From Rhodocyclaceae bacterium (GTDB lineage Bacteria; Pseudomonadota; Gammaproteobacteria; Burkholderiales; Rhodocyclaceae), in contig VMSX01000017.1 of NCBI GenBank assembly GCA_013791905.1, forward strand, positions 1 to 64,000: a stretch of 64,000 nucleotides of DNA, written 5' to 3'. Made by a program: the position numbers and the translations under genes. The number at the start of each line of letters is the position of its first letter. The stretch's first letter is position 1. Shown piece after piece: positions 56,110 to 64,000 of this stretch. The notes below the pieces were generated by a model. That model was not told the origin of the DNA, did not search any database, and worked only from the letters and a program-made list of their open reading frames with translations.

Positions 56110-57533
56110 CCCACCGAAAGAGAATTTCCGACTTTCTGGCTACCTGCTTGCTGCTGCTTCCCCTGACGCTTCTCGCGGCGCCACCGGAGAAAGTCGGCTC
56201 TGGCGAAACGGCGGCAACTGACACCTCGGACGACATCGACGCCCTGCTGCGCGCAGCCGCCGCCGATGACGCGAAGAACGCGGCCATGGCACAAGCGGGT
56301 TCTACCCCAGCGGACAAGGGCAGCGGTTCCGGCCTGCGCGGCTTTGCCCAGTTCGAGCTTGCCCGCGCCGTCGAAAGTCCATCGTACTGGTCGAAGATGC
56401 TCACCCGTGTCGAGTTCGGCGCCCAGGGCAAGAGTAGCGGCGGCATCAAGTGGAAAGTCAGCGCGCGCGTCGATTACGACGCCGTCTTCGACGCCACCCA
56501 CTTCTACTCGGATGAGGTGCGGCGCGACCAGCGCTTCAACTTCAACCTGCGCGAGACCTACTTCGATACCAGCCTGGACAACTGGGACCTGCGCATCGGC
56601 CGCCAGCACGTGGTCTGGGGCGAAATGGTCGGGCTGTTTTTTGCCGACGTCGTCTCGGCGCGCGACATGCGCGAATTCATCCTGCCCGAGTTCAACATCC
56701 TGCGCATTCCGCAATGGGCCGCCCGCGCCGAATATTTCAAGGGTGACTTCAAGGGTGAACTGCTCTGGGTGCCGGTGCCGAGCTACGATGAAACCGGCAA
56801 GCCGGGTGCCGAATTCTTCCCGGCACAGCCGACGTTTCCCGGCTACACCGTCAGCTATCGCAACGAACAACGACCGGCGCGACAGTTGTCCAGCGGCAAT
56901 TACGGCCTGCGCGGCACTTGGCTGACCGCTGGCTGGGATCTTTCCGCGTTTTTCTACCGCAGCATGGATGCCGCCCCGACCTTCTATCGTCAGGTGGTGA
57001 CCGTTCCGCAACCGCAACTGATCTACGAAGCGCGCCATGATCGAATTTCACAGACCGGTGGCACGCTGGCCAAGGGGTTCGGCGCAACGGTGCTGAAGGC
57101 CGAGGCGGTGTACACCACCGGCCGCAGCCAGACCGTGCTACGGCTGGACGATGCGGATGGCGTGGTACCGCAGAACACGCTCGACTGGGCGCTGGGCCTC
57201 GATGTGACGCTGCCCGCCGATACGCGGCTCAACCTGCAATATTTTCAGAGCCTGATCACGAACCATGACCGCGACGTGATCCCGCAGAAGCGCGAGAATG
57301 GCTACAGTCTGCTGCTCAACAGAAAACTGACACCGCGCCTCGAAGCTGAGGTACTGTGGGTCGCAAGCTTCGAGCGCACCGACTGGATGCTGCGGCCCAA
57401 GATCAACTGGGATTTCGAGAGGAATTGGCGGCTGGCGGTGGGTGCCGACGTGTTCAAGGGGCCGCCGTTGGGATTTTTCGGCCGTTACGCCGCGCAGGAC
57501 CGGGTCTATACGGAACTGCGCTATTCATATTGA
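56106..57533 (+). CDS. DUF1302 family outer-membrane protein
   Basis: A 475-residue exported protein. Signal peptide ISDFLATCLLLLPLTLLA, then an Asp/Ala-rich stretch, then a long beta-rich domain with alternating aromatic strands (LRGFAQFELARAVESPSYWSKMLTRVEFGAQG; FNFNLRETYFDTSLDNWDLRIGRQHVVWGE), ending in YTELRYSY with a terminal aromatic, as in outer-membrane barrels. The RIGRQHVVWGE segment is characteristic of DUF1302. It likely partners the ABC ATPase and LolA-like protein in lipid or hydrophobic substrate movement. A variant of the 23-nt dispersed motif lies near its N-terminus (KVGSGETA). Confidence 0.82.
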   Translation: MTHRKRISDFLATCLLLLPLTLLAAPPEKVGSGETAATDTSDDIDALLRAAAADDAKNAAMAQAGSTPADKGSGSGLRGFAQFELARAVESPSYWSKMLTRVEFGAQGKSSGGIKWKVSARVDYDAVFDATHFYSDEVRRDQRFNFNLRETYFDTSLDNWDLRIGRQHVVWGEMVGLFFADVVSARDMREFILPEFNILRIPQWAARAEYFKGDFKGELLWVPVPSYDETGKPGAEFFPAQPTFPGYTVSYRNEQRPARQLSSGNYGLRGTWLTAGWDLSAFFYRSMDAAPTFYRQVVTVPQPQLIYEARHDRISQTGGTLAKGFGATVLKAEAVYTTGRSQTVLRLDDADGVVPQNTLDWALGLDVTLPADTRLNLQYFQSLITNHDRDVIPQKRENGYSLLLNRKLTPRLEAEVLWVASFERTDWMLRPKINWDFERNWRLAVGADVFKGPPLGFFGRYAAQDRVYTELRYSY

Positions 57534-57560
57534 GTCGTCCCGAGAAGGAGACACGAGTCA

Positions 57561-58391
57561 ATGCTTGTCGAGCTGCTGACCAAGGGTGGCAAGAGGGACC
57601 TGCTGGTTCCTTATTTCACATTCAGTCAGCTGCCCGCAAGCCAGCAGGAGATGGCGATGTTCAAGGCAATTGCGCAGTTACGTTACGAGGTGTACTGCGC
57701 CGAATGCAAATACCTCGAAGCCGCAAACTATGAATCAGGGCTGGAAACCGACGAATTCGATGATCGTTCACTGCATGTGGCCGCACAGAATAGTGAGGGA
57801 TACGTAGTTGGCACCGTAAGACTCGTGCTGGGCTCGCCCCGGGACGTGTTTCCCTTTGAGGAACACTGCAACGTATTTCCGGATTTCATTTTTCCGCCCA
57901 AGGAACAGTCCGCGGAGGTATCGCGCCTGATCGTCAAGAAAAACTTCCGGCGCCGCCCCGGCGATACCCTGCAGGGCGTGACAAAGGAGTTCCAGGACAA
58001 AGGCACTGTGGACGACATCGCCCCACAGCAAGCAGCAACGACGATCAACCATAAGGATCGGCGCAGCACCAGTCCGCAGATCATGCTCGGCATGTATCGG
58101 GAAATGTATCGCTACAGCCGCATGAACGGCATCCGCTACTGGTATGCCGCCATGGAAAAGGGGCTGGCCCGCATGCTCGACCGGATGGGGTTCCATTTCG
58201 ATCCGGTCGGACCGGTCACCGACTATTACGGGCCGGTTGCCACCTACATCGCCGATCTGCACCAGATGGAGGTAGCGATGAGCAAGGCGAACCGTTTCCT
58301 GCTGGCCTGGTTCCAGGATGAGCACATTTCTGACTGGTTGCTGATCAAGACCTTGGTGAAGTACAAGCTGGGTCATCTCGGCAAGCTGTAA
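57561..58391 (+). CDS. PEP-CTERM/exosortase system-associated acyltransferase
   Basis: A 276-residue GNAT-like protein of the exosortase-associated acyltransferase type. Recognisable parts are the N-terminal FKAIAQLRYEVYCAECKYLEAANY, DEFDDRSLHVAA, then the conserved VSRLIVKKNFRRRPGD and the C-terminal YWYAAMEKGLARMLDRMGFHFDPVGPVTDYYGPVATYIADL. Members resemble acyl-homoserine-lactone synthases in fold. A strong GGAGA site precedes the ATG. No exosortase gene is in the window. Confidence 0.85.
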   Translation: MLVELLTKGGKRDLLVPYFTFSQLPASQQEMAMFKAIAQLRYEVYCAECKYLEAANYESGLETDEFDDRSLHVAAQNSEGYVVGTVRLVLGSPRDVFPFEEHCNVFPDFIFPPKEQSAEVSRLIVKKNFRRRPGDTLQGVTKEFQDKGTVDDIAPQQAATTINHKDRRSTSPQIMLGMYREMYRYSRMNGIRYWYAAMEKGLARMLDRMGFHFDPVGPVTDYYGPVATYIADLHQMEVAMSKANRFLLAWFQDEHISDWLLIKTLVKYKLGHLGKL

Positions 58392-58438
58392 GTACATATG
58401 CTCACCGGACAGCTTCGCCGCCAGGAACCGTTTCCGTC

Positions 58439-59296
58439 ATGAACGCACATCAAGCACTGGATCTCATTGTTGGGCAGGCCCGCCGGGGGGAACTGATTTT
58501 CCCGACCAACATGGCCGCGTCATTGCGCCTGCAGCGCGCGCTGGGCGATCCTGGGTGCCACCTTGAAACGGCAGCGGAGCTGGTGCTGGCCGAACCGCTG
58601 ATCGCCGCACGGCTGGTCGCCATCGCGAATTCGGTCGCCTATACCCGCTTCGGCGGGCGTGTCAGCAATGTGCGCGCGGCGGTCAGCCTGCTCGGCTTCA
58701 CCCCCTTGCGGTCACTGGTCGCAGCCATTGTCGTGCGCCAGCTGGCCAGCGAAATAGCCGATGCCGAACTGCGCCACAAGGCTGAACTGCTTTGGCAGCA
58801 TTGCGCAACTGTCGCGGCGCTGGCGAAAGTCCTGGCCCGGGAATTTACTGAAATCGACCCCGAAACTGCCCTGTTTGCCGGCATCGTGCACGAAATCGAC
58901 GGGTTTTACCTCCTTTCGCGCGCGGCAGAATTTCCTGCGTTGTTCAAGGACGATCCAGGCGCTTCAGGCCTGAAGATGCGCGCAGTGCTGGTTCGCTGCA
59001 TCCTGCAAACCCTGAAAATACCCAGACCAGTAGGGGGTGCGGTGGAATCTCTTTTCGATGGCAGCCCGGTTCGACCGCCGGTTACGGTTGACGATGTCCT
59101 CTCGCTCGCGAATACGCTCGCGGCGGTTGCCTCGCCCTTGGCGGGCTGGGGAGGCATCGGCGCGGAGACGGCGGTCGGCATTCCGGATTTTTCACTCGGC
59201 ATTCCGGATTTTTCGCGCGACGGCAAGACATTGACGGCAGTGCTCGAATCCGCTGCGGATGAAATCAGATCGATAACCGAATCGCTTCTGCTCTAG
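58439..59296 (+). CDS. HDOD-domain signalling protein
   Basis: A 285-residue protein with an HDOD domain (residues about 15-210: FPTNMAASLRLQRALGDPGCHLETAAELVLAEPLIAARLVAIANS; then LWQHCATVAALAKVLAREF). HDOD domains lack full HD catalytic residues and usually act as docking or output modules in c-di-GMP or stress circuits. Near the C-terminus a 21-bp tandem duplication makes GIPDFSL GIPDFSR. It lies between the acyltransferase and the CapK-like ligase, probably in one operon. Confidence 0.85.
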   Translation: MNAHQALDLIVGQARRGELIFPTNMAASLRLQRALGDPGCHLETAAELVLAEPLIAARLVAIANSVAYTRFGGRVSNVRAAVSLLGFTPLRSLVAAIVVRQLASEIADAELRHKAELLWQHCATVAALAKVLAREFTEIDPETALFAGIVHEIDGFYLLSRAAEFPALFKDDPGASGLKMRAVLVRCILQTLKIPRPVGGAVESLFDGSPVRPPVTVDDVLSLANTLAAVASPLAGWGGIGAETAVGIPDFSLGIPDFSRDGKTLTAVLESAADEIRSITESLLL

Positions 59297-59319
59297 CAAG
59301 CGGCTATGTTGATTCGCAG

Positions 59320-60756
59320 ATGAAACAAATTTTTCACCGCATCAAACGCCGCCTGATCATCTCACAGCTGGCCAAAAGCTCTCCCGATGCGCTGATCCGC
59401 CGGGGCTTGCATTGGCTGTTGCCCACTTTCCGGCGTGCCGCCAAATACTCGCCGGCCTATCGAACCCTGCTCGCCGAAGCCGGCGTTGATCCGGCAACGA
59501 TCAAGACGCCCGCAGATTTCGTCGCCCGCTGCCCGGTGCTGGATAAATCCAACACATTCAATCGTTTCGGCGTTGAGCAGTTGCTTTGCGAGGATGTCCC
59601 AAGAGATGAGCTCGCCGCCGTGCTCACCAGTTCCGGCCATGGGGCTGGAGGGTTTGCCCTTGGCCTCAGCACGCGCAAGCAGTTCAGGCATGCGCCCCAA
59701 CTGATCGATCTCGGCCTCGAGATGGCCTTCGCCATCGACAGCCGGCGCACCCTGTTGATCAACTGCCTGCCGATGGGGGTGACATTCAGCTCAGATGTGG
59801 TTTGCGTGGCCAACGTCAGCGTACGCGAAGACATGGCCTGCGCAATCGTCCAGCAGGCCGGCAATCTGTTCGAGCAGATCATCCTGTGTGGCGACCCGCT
59901 CTTTCTCAAGCGGCTGTGCGACTACTCGGAGGCGATTGGCGTCGACTGGCGCCAGCATCGACTGCATGTCATCGTCGGCGAGGAAACCTTTCCCGAAGCC
60001 TTTCGCGACTATCTGGCCGGTGCGCTGCACATCCAGATTGACGCCACCGATGGCGGCCTCATCGGCAGCTCCATGGGAATCGGAGAACTCGGCCTTAACC
60101 TTTTCAACGAAACGCGCGAAACCGTTGCCCTGCGCCGCGCCTGCATCCAGAATCCGGCCCTGCTTGAAAAACTGACAGGGGTCGATCCCGCCGTCTCGCC
60201 AGCGCCGACTTTTCTCGTCTATAACCCGCTGCGCACCTTCATCGAGGTAATCAATCCTGACGCCCACGGGGTCGGCGACCTCGTCGTCACCGTCATGGAC
60301 AAGGCTGCCCCCATTCCACTGATGCGCTACAAGACCGGCGACCGCATGCAATTGATCGCCCCTGCCACCCTCAGTGAGGTTGCCGCCGCCGTGCCGGGCG
60401 GACTCGCCCTGCCAACCCTGCCACTGATTTCCTTGCATGGCCGCGCCACGGACCAGTTGCCCGGTGGCGGCCACGTCGATCTGTTCAAGGAAGCCCTCTA
60501 CCGCAATCCCGCAATGGCCTGCCACCTCAGTGGCGCACACCGCATCAGCATCGAGTCCGACGGCATTCGCTGGGAAGTGCAGGCAGTGAGCGACACCACG
60601 GCCGATCTGGCCGATCTCGCCAACAGCCTGCAACTCGACCTGACACCCCGGTTCTGCTCGACATTACAGGTGATCTGCCATGCTTATGTCGACTTTCCTT
60701 ACAGCAAGACCATCGACTACGAACGGAAGTTTTTATATTGGGTGCCCCAGAAGTAA
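59320..60756 (+). CDS. CapK-like adenylate-forming protein
   Basis: A 478-residue relative of phenylacetate-CoA ligase/CapK. The phosphate-binding loop is altered to LTSSGHGAGGFALG near residue 106 (TSGSTG in canonical enzymes). A later segment IPLMRYKTGDRMQLI near residue 330 is the hinge RYxTGD. It differs strongly from the ligase at 1242-2585. The context with an exosortase-associated acyltransferase suggests envelope biosynthesis. It contains a copy of the 23-nt dispersed motif, in a different reading frame from other genes (AVSPAPTF). Confidence 0.72.
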   Translation: MKQIFHRIKRRLIISQLAKSSPDALIRRGLHWLLPTFRRAAKYSPAYRTLLAEAGVDPATIKTPADFVARCPVLDKSNTFNRFGVEQLLCEDVPRDELAAVLTSSGHGAGGFALGLSTRKQFRHAPQLIDLGLEMAFAIDSRRTLLINCLPMGVTFSSDVVCVANVSVREDMACAIVQQAGNLFEQIILCGDPLFLKRLCDYSEAIGVDWRQHRLHVIVGEETFPEAFRDYLAGALHIQIDATDGGLIGSSMGIGELGLNLFNETRETVALRRACIQNPALLEKLTGVDPAVSPAPTFLVYNPLRTFIEVINPDAHGVGDLVVTVMDKAAPIPLMRYKTGDRMQLIAPATLSEVAAAVPGGLALPTLPLISLHGRATDQLPGGGHVDLFKEALYRNPAMACHLSGAHRISIESDGIRWEVQAVSDTTADLADLANSLQLDLTPRFCSTLQVICHAYVDFPYSKTIDYERKFLYWVPQK

Positions 60757-61066
60757 CCCAAGAAAATGGACGGTCTCAAGAGCGCTTGGAGTGACTGGAT
60801 GACTTTACTTTCATTCGGAACGGACATTCAGGGAAAATGCCGAAGCAATCCATGGATGGAGCTACCGCCTTTTCATTTCTTGGCCTGTTGAGAGAGATCA
60901 ACAGCAAGTCCGGCGTGAAACAAGCTGGGCCAGTTCGCCCCTCTTCCGGGAAGTGTCGAAATTATTTACACCCAGCTTGTAGACAAAGCGATGGCTCCCT
61001 GCCCAGAAGCTACCGAAAAATTATTTATATATATAAATCAACTTGTTAATTAGATCTTGATTTTTC
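60757..61066. other. AT-rich regulatory region before the PEP-CTERM gene
   Basis: About 310 bases without a convincing gene. GC content drops, and a perfect 16-bp palindrome ATTTATAT-ATATAAAT lies at 61023-61038. This could serve as a bend or IHF-like region for a sigma-54 promoter just downstream. A 70-codon frame at 60837 lacks support. Confidence 0.5.
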
Positions 61067-61082
61067 TGGCATGGCACGTGCT
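61067..61082 (+). promoter_or_regulatory. Sigma-54 (-24/-12) promoter of the PEP-CTERM gene
   Basis: TGGCATG at 61067, four bases, then GTGCT gives the diagnostic GG-N10-GC spacing (GG 61068-61069; GC 61080-61081). Published work links PEP-CTERM genes in related bacteria to RpoN and the PrsK/PrsR system, which agrees with this site. Confidence 0.65.
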
Positions 61083-61129
61083 TATTGTTGGGCGTGGCGA
61101 GTTCTAATTCATTTTGAAAGGAAACGAAA

Positions 61130-61999
61130 ATGTTCAAAAAAAATCTTATCGCGGCCATGATTGGCGTGACGGTGGCGGTGGCGGCAGTACCAGCCCATGC
61201 TTTTACAATTCAGGCTGGCGATTTCAAGATGATCCTCGACGCTTTGGACTCTGCAACGACGGCCTATGGCACAACGCCAGGAACAGTTTGCGCAACTGCG
61301 GCGGCTTGTGATGCTGCTGCCGCTGCACCTGCACCAGGCAGTGTCGGCTCGGTGAACACATCAGCGGACACAATGGGAATATTCTCCATTGCGAGTATTA
61401 CCAATATTTCGACAGCGGCGTCTTGGTTCACCCGTGGTGTAGATGGCTACTTGACCGGAGTCTTCGGTAACCTGACGGATTACAATGTTACCGTGGCAGG
61501 ATCGACAACCTCCGCCCTTGCCTCAGGGGGTACTTTCGCAATGTTCCTGAACACGACACAATATGACCCGACGCTCGGTCCGTTGGTAGCGGCAGGTAAG
61601 GATCTTAATGCCCTCCTGTATCCAGGTGTCAGTGGCGGGTCGCTTGTCCTGTCAGGGGCATTTGGTAGCGGCATCCTTTTCGGTGACACCACGACGACTT
61701 TCTCGACAACTTACAACAACCTGTCGATCGTCGGTGGAAGCGGTGGTTATCTTGATGTCACGGGTGGCGCGTGGCAGACCAACTTCGATACAAATAAAGA
61801 AATTGGTCTGAATGGTGAGGAGCGCGACTTGCTGACTTCATTTACCTTCCGTCCTAATGCCACAACCACGGCTCAGGGCTGGACAGTACTCGCGAGTGGC
61901 GACATCACTGGTAACGCCATCCCAGAACCCGGTTCCATGGCCCTTGCCGGCCTCGGCCTGATCGGTCTCGCCGCTCTGCGTCGTCGCAAGCCGGAATAA
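61130..61999 (+). CDS. PEP-CTERM sorting-domain protein
   Basis: A 289-residue exported protein. Signal peptide FKKNLIAAMIGVTVAVAAVPAHA; a Ser/Thr/Gly/Ala-rich mature part with few charged residues; and a C-terminal sorting signal IPEPGSMALAGLGLIGLAALRRRKPE (PEP motif, hydrophobic helix, Arg cluster). Exosortase would cleave at the PEP motif and attach the protein to the surface or matrix. GC content is lower than the neighbours. AAAGGA precedes the ATG. It has its own sigma-54 promoter and is followed by a terminator. Confidence 0.93.
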   Translation: MFKKNLIAAMIGVTVAVAAVPAHAFTIQAGDFKMILDALDSATTAYGTTPGTVCATAAACDAAAAAPAPGSVGSVNTSADTMGIFSIASITNISTAASWFTRGVDGYLTGVFGNLTDYNVTVAGSTTSALASGGTFAMFLNTTQYDPTLGPLVAAGKDLNALLYPGVSGGSLVLSGAFGSGILFGDTTTTFSTTYNNLSIVGGSGGYLDVTGGAWQTNFDTNKEIGLNGEERDLLTSFTFRPNATTTAQGWTVLASGDITGNAIPEPGSMALAGLGLIGLAALRRRKPE

Positions 62000-62047
62000 T
62001 AGAATAATAGGGGGCAGCCCCCGGTTTCTCTGACCCCGATTTTCCTG

Positions 62048-62077
62048 AATGGCCCGCTTCGGCGGGCCATTTTCTTT
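62048..62077 (+). terminator. Rho-independent terminator after the PEP-CTERM gene
   Basis: A perfect 10-bp stem (AATGGCCCGC with GCGGGCCATT), a TTCG tetraloop and a T-rich tail. Two AATAGGGGGCAG direct repeats flank it (62003 and 62087). Confidence 0.9.
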
Positions 62078-62128
62078 GGCGGTAGTAAATAGGGGGCAGA
62101 CTGAGCTAGCCCGGCTTTCCTGTATTCC

Positions 62129-62524
62129 TCACAAAAGACGGGAGGTCTGGCCTTGCGCAGCAAGCAGCGCAACCGCTTTCTTGTCAAATGACACGAAGGT
62201 TTCCCCCCCGAGCCAGCGCCCTTCATAGGCAATGACGCCATCAGCGAAATCCCCGCCCGCTTCAAGCACCGATAGGCCTGCCTCCACGGCGGGCCGGTTA
62301 ACTTCCACGTTCGCTACGGCCAGTAGCGCGTGGATCGCGGTGGCTACGTCTGCGGATTGGAAATCATAAACCTTGCGCAACACCCACACAAACTCACACA
62401 GACAAGGCATGGCTACCGCGATCAATTCGGCATCGGTCAAGACCTTGGCGGCGACAGCAGCGGCAGCACGGTCGTCACACACAACTGCACGAACAAGGAC
62501 ATTGGTATCAACAGCAACCTTCAT
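62129..62524 (-). CDS. vapC: PIN-domain toxin (VapC-like ribonuclease)
   Basis: A 131-residue PIN protein. Acidic residues typical of the active site are in VDTNVLVRAV (Asp 5), LCEFVWVL (Glu about 44), GGDFADGVIAYEG (Asp about 91 and 94) and FVSFDKKA (Asp about 112). VapC toxins cut tRNA or rRNA when free of antitoxin. The start overlaps the antitoxin stop (ATGA), the usual order for this module. Confidence 0.88.
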   Translation of the reverse strand: MKVAVDTNVLVRAVVCDDRAAAAVAAKVLTDAELIAVAMPCLCEFVWVLRKVYDFQSADVATAIHALLAVANVEVNRPAVEAGLSVLEAGGDFADGVIAYEGRWLGGETFVSFDKKAVALLAAQGQTSRLL

Positions 62525-62772
62525 TTATTGCTCGCCCAAGCTTGCGCAATCGCCGCGTTAATTTCCTCAATGGTGGCGACTTTCTTTGTCCGACCTGCGA
62601 GCAAGCCAACGAAATCATCAATCGTACCGGTAAGCCGAGCTGCCTTGAGTATGCCGCGACCATCTGGAAGTAAATCCAACTCGATTTTCCCCCCTGGTTT
62701 GATACCGAGATGTTGCAGCACATCTTTTCTAAACGTCACCTGCCCCCGTGCGGTAACTGTTAATGTGGCCAT
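62521..62772 (-). CDS. vapB: AbrB/MazE-type antitoxin (VapB-like)
   Basis: An 83-residue protein with a swapped-hairpin DNA-binding domain at residues 1-45 (ATLTVTARGQVTFRKDVLQHLGIKPGGKIELDLLPDG), a hallmark of AbrB/MazE antitoxins. The C-terminal helices (TIDDFVGLLAGRTKKVATIEEINAAIAQAW) would wrap around the toxin. A strong AGAAGGAA site precedes the ATG. It probably autoregulates with VapC. The pair sits next to the PEP-CTERM gene, between the ABC ATPase and its likely permease. Confidence 0.88.
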   Translation of the reverse strand: MATLTVTARGQVTFRKDVLQHLGIKPGGKIELDLLPDGRGILKAARLTGTIDDFVGLLAGRTKKVATIEEINAAIAQAWASNK

Positions 62773-62951
62773 GTCGATTTCCTTCTATCAATCTGATGCG
62801 CCACAGTGTAATGCAGAAGGCCCTTACTTTCAAGTGACCCGGTTCGTGGTTTACTAAGGCAGCCTTTCTCTTATTGCGCACCGTTTTCAGCGTTATGATC
62901 TTGGCAGATTCACTTTCGAACGAGCTTGGCTGACCGGAGACAACCGCACCC

Positions 62952-64000
62952 GTGCGCCTACTTGCCCTGATCAGAATCATCTTGCGCAATCTGTTGCGCC
63001 ACCGGCGGCGCTCCTTGATCGCCATCACCTCGGTCGGATGCGGCATCGCTGCGCTGGTGATTGCCAGCGGCTTCATCGAGTGGATGTTTGTCGATTTCCG
63101 CGAGGCAACCATCGAGTCGCAGTACGCCCACATCCAGGTCACGCGTCCGAATTACCATGAGGATGGCCGGGCCGACCCCTTCAATTACCTGTTGCCGGGA
63201 GATAGCGCGGCACAGCCGCTGACAACTGTTTCTCATATGCGTTCCTGGGGGCCGCGCCTCGGCTTCACCGGGTTGGTGAGCCGTGGAGATGCCACCGTGT
63301 CCTTTGTTGGCGAGGGCTTCAACCCGGCCAGCGATCTGACCGGGGATCGCTCATTGCGCATCATCCAGGGTGAGCGACTGGGGGCTGCCGATCAGACTCG
63401 CGTGCTGCTAGGCCGCGGCTTGGCTACGTTGCTCGGTGCCCGGGCCGGCGATGCCATCGTGGTTCTGGTAGACACGCCGACTGGTGGTCTCAATGCGATC
63501 GATGCCAAGGTTGCGGGTGTTTTCGAGTCTGTCAGCAAGGCCTACGACGACAGTGCAATTCTGGTGCACATCGAGGCGGCGCGCAAACTGCTCAAGGTCG
63601 ATGGCGCCCACAGCTGGCTGGTTTATCTGGACGATACTGAATACACCGACGGCGTTGCGGCCGACCTGCGCGCACGCCTTGACGCCAGGCAGTACGAGGT
63701 ACGCAGCTGGGATCAGTTGGCTGAGTTTTATGCCCGCGCGGTCGACTTGCTGCGGCAGCAGATTGACGTGGTGCGCTTTATTGTCATCGCGATCATTTTG
63801 CTCGGCATCAGCAACACCATGATGATGAGCGTGATGGAGCGCACCGGAGAAATCGGTACCTCGATGGCGCTGGGCATCCGCCGCCGCGCGCTGCTCGGGC
63901 AGTTTTTACTGGAGGGCGGGCTGATTGGCCTGATCGGCGGGCTGGGCGGGCTGCTGCTGGCTGTGCTGATCGGCACGGGCATTGATCTGCTGCACATCGA
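62952..64000 (+). CDS. ABC transporter permease, FtsX/LolE type (truncated by window end)
   Basis: At least 349 residues are visible before the window ends. It starts with GTG (RLLALIRIILRNLLRHRRRSLIAITSVGCGIAALVIASGF), the first membrane segment of MacB/LolC-E permeases. A periplasmic domain of about 230 residues follows, then FIVIAIILLGISNTMMMSVMERTGEIGTSMALG, the conserved FtsX coupling region, and a third membrane segment. It is a natural partner for the ATPase at 55351-56109. GGAG lies about 12 bases before the GTG, a rather long spacing. Confidence 0.88.
   Translation, partial: MRLLALIRIILRNLLRHRRRSLIAITSVGCGIAALVIASGFIEWMFVDFREATIESQYAHIQVTRPNYHEDGRADPFNYLLPGDSAAQPLTTVSHMRSWGPRLGFTGLVSRGDATVSFVGEGFNPASDLTGDRSLRIIQGERLGAADQTRVLLGRGLATLLGARAGDAIVVLVDTPTGGLNAIDAKVAGVFESVSKAYDDSAILVHIEAARKLLKVDGAHSWLVYLDDTEYTDGVAADLRARLDARQYEVRSWDQLAEFYARAVDLLRQQIDVVRFIVIAIILLGISNTMMMSVMERTGEIGTSMALGIRRRALLGQFLLEGGLIGLIGGLGGLLLAVLIGTGIDLLHI

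Noticed and set aside
60837-61049. A 70-codon frame before the PEP-CTERM gene
   Set aside because: No ribosome-binding site, no domain, and it runs into an AT-rich promoter region.
61067-61087. An alternative sigma-54 reading starting at TGGCACG (61072)
   Set aside because: Its -12 element would be TATTG, a poor match; the TGGCATG reading keeps GG-N10-GC.

Overview
The window is GC-rich chromosomal DNA from a betaproteobacterium. The gene content (Mg-type HemB, SlmA beside ArgB, cytochrome c4, MSHA pilus genes, a Soe-type sulfite dehydrogenase, PEP-CTERM functions, propionyl-CoA carboxylation) fits Rhodocyclales or a related group such as Sterolibacteriaceae/Sulfuritalea. That placement is inference from gene content, not from a marker gene tree. 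No tRNA, rRNA, CRISPR array or phage module was seen.

Layout. 163-1163: ECF sigma factor and zinc-finger anti-sigma behind a 113-bp tandem repeat. 1242-6087: three genes (adenylate-forming ligase, glycosyltransferase-like protein, ThDP enzyme). 6335-11303: housekeeping (small Hsp, argB, slmA, hemB, engB, cytochrome c4) with a candidate small RNA between hemB and engB. 11367-15884: hybrid histidine kinase, bioC-bioB, comF. 15877-22353: mshI-I2-J-K-L-M-N, the inner-membrane/secretin half of an MSHA pilus system. 22463-31653: propionyl-CoA carboxylase, MeaB and methylmalonyl-CoA mutase, with a divergent GntR regulator, a crotonase and a nucleotidase. 31654-33722: Fur box and FeoB. 33747-36505: an operon of flavin/2Fe-2S reductase, membrane protein and octaheme cytochrome c. 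36593-42562: heavy-metal RND efflux operon. 43123-45975: MHYT-PAS-GGDEF-EAL protein, followed by a MITE. 46491-51741: small barrel protein divergent from soeABC. 51781-54223: manC-galE. 54446-60756: LolA-like protein, ABC ATPase, DUF1302 protein, exosortase-associated acyltransferase, HDOD protein and CapK-like ligase. 61067-62772: sigma-54-driven PEP-CTERM protein and a VapBC-type pair. The window ends inside an FtsX/LolE-type permease.

How the genes work together. pccAB, meaB and scpA convert propionyl-CoA to succinyl-CoA. soeABC would oxidise sulfite in the cytoplasm and pass electrons to quinone. The reductase, membrane protein and octaheme cytochrome would carry electrons from NAD(P)H across the inner membrane. 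manC, galE, the acyltransferase and the CapK-like ligase, together with the PEP-CTERM protein, point to envelope polysaccharide and surface-protein work.

The most unusual signals are at DNA level. (1) A 23-nt motif recurs seven times inside genes, in three reading contexts, and three more times between genes in interrupted form. (2) A hairpin module with core TTGGGGCGGCCC supplies the Shine-Dalgarno sequence of four genes. (3) Repeat-derived mini-ORFs appear to link translation of neighbouring genes at the sigma factor and in the efflux operon. (4) A small RNA candidate has its own promoter and terminator. (5) The electron-transfer operon and the efflux operon share a PmrA/QseB-type direct repeat.
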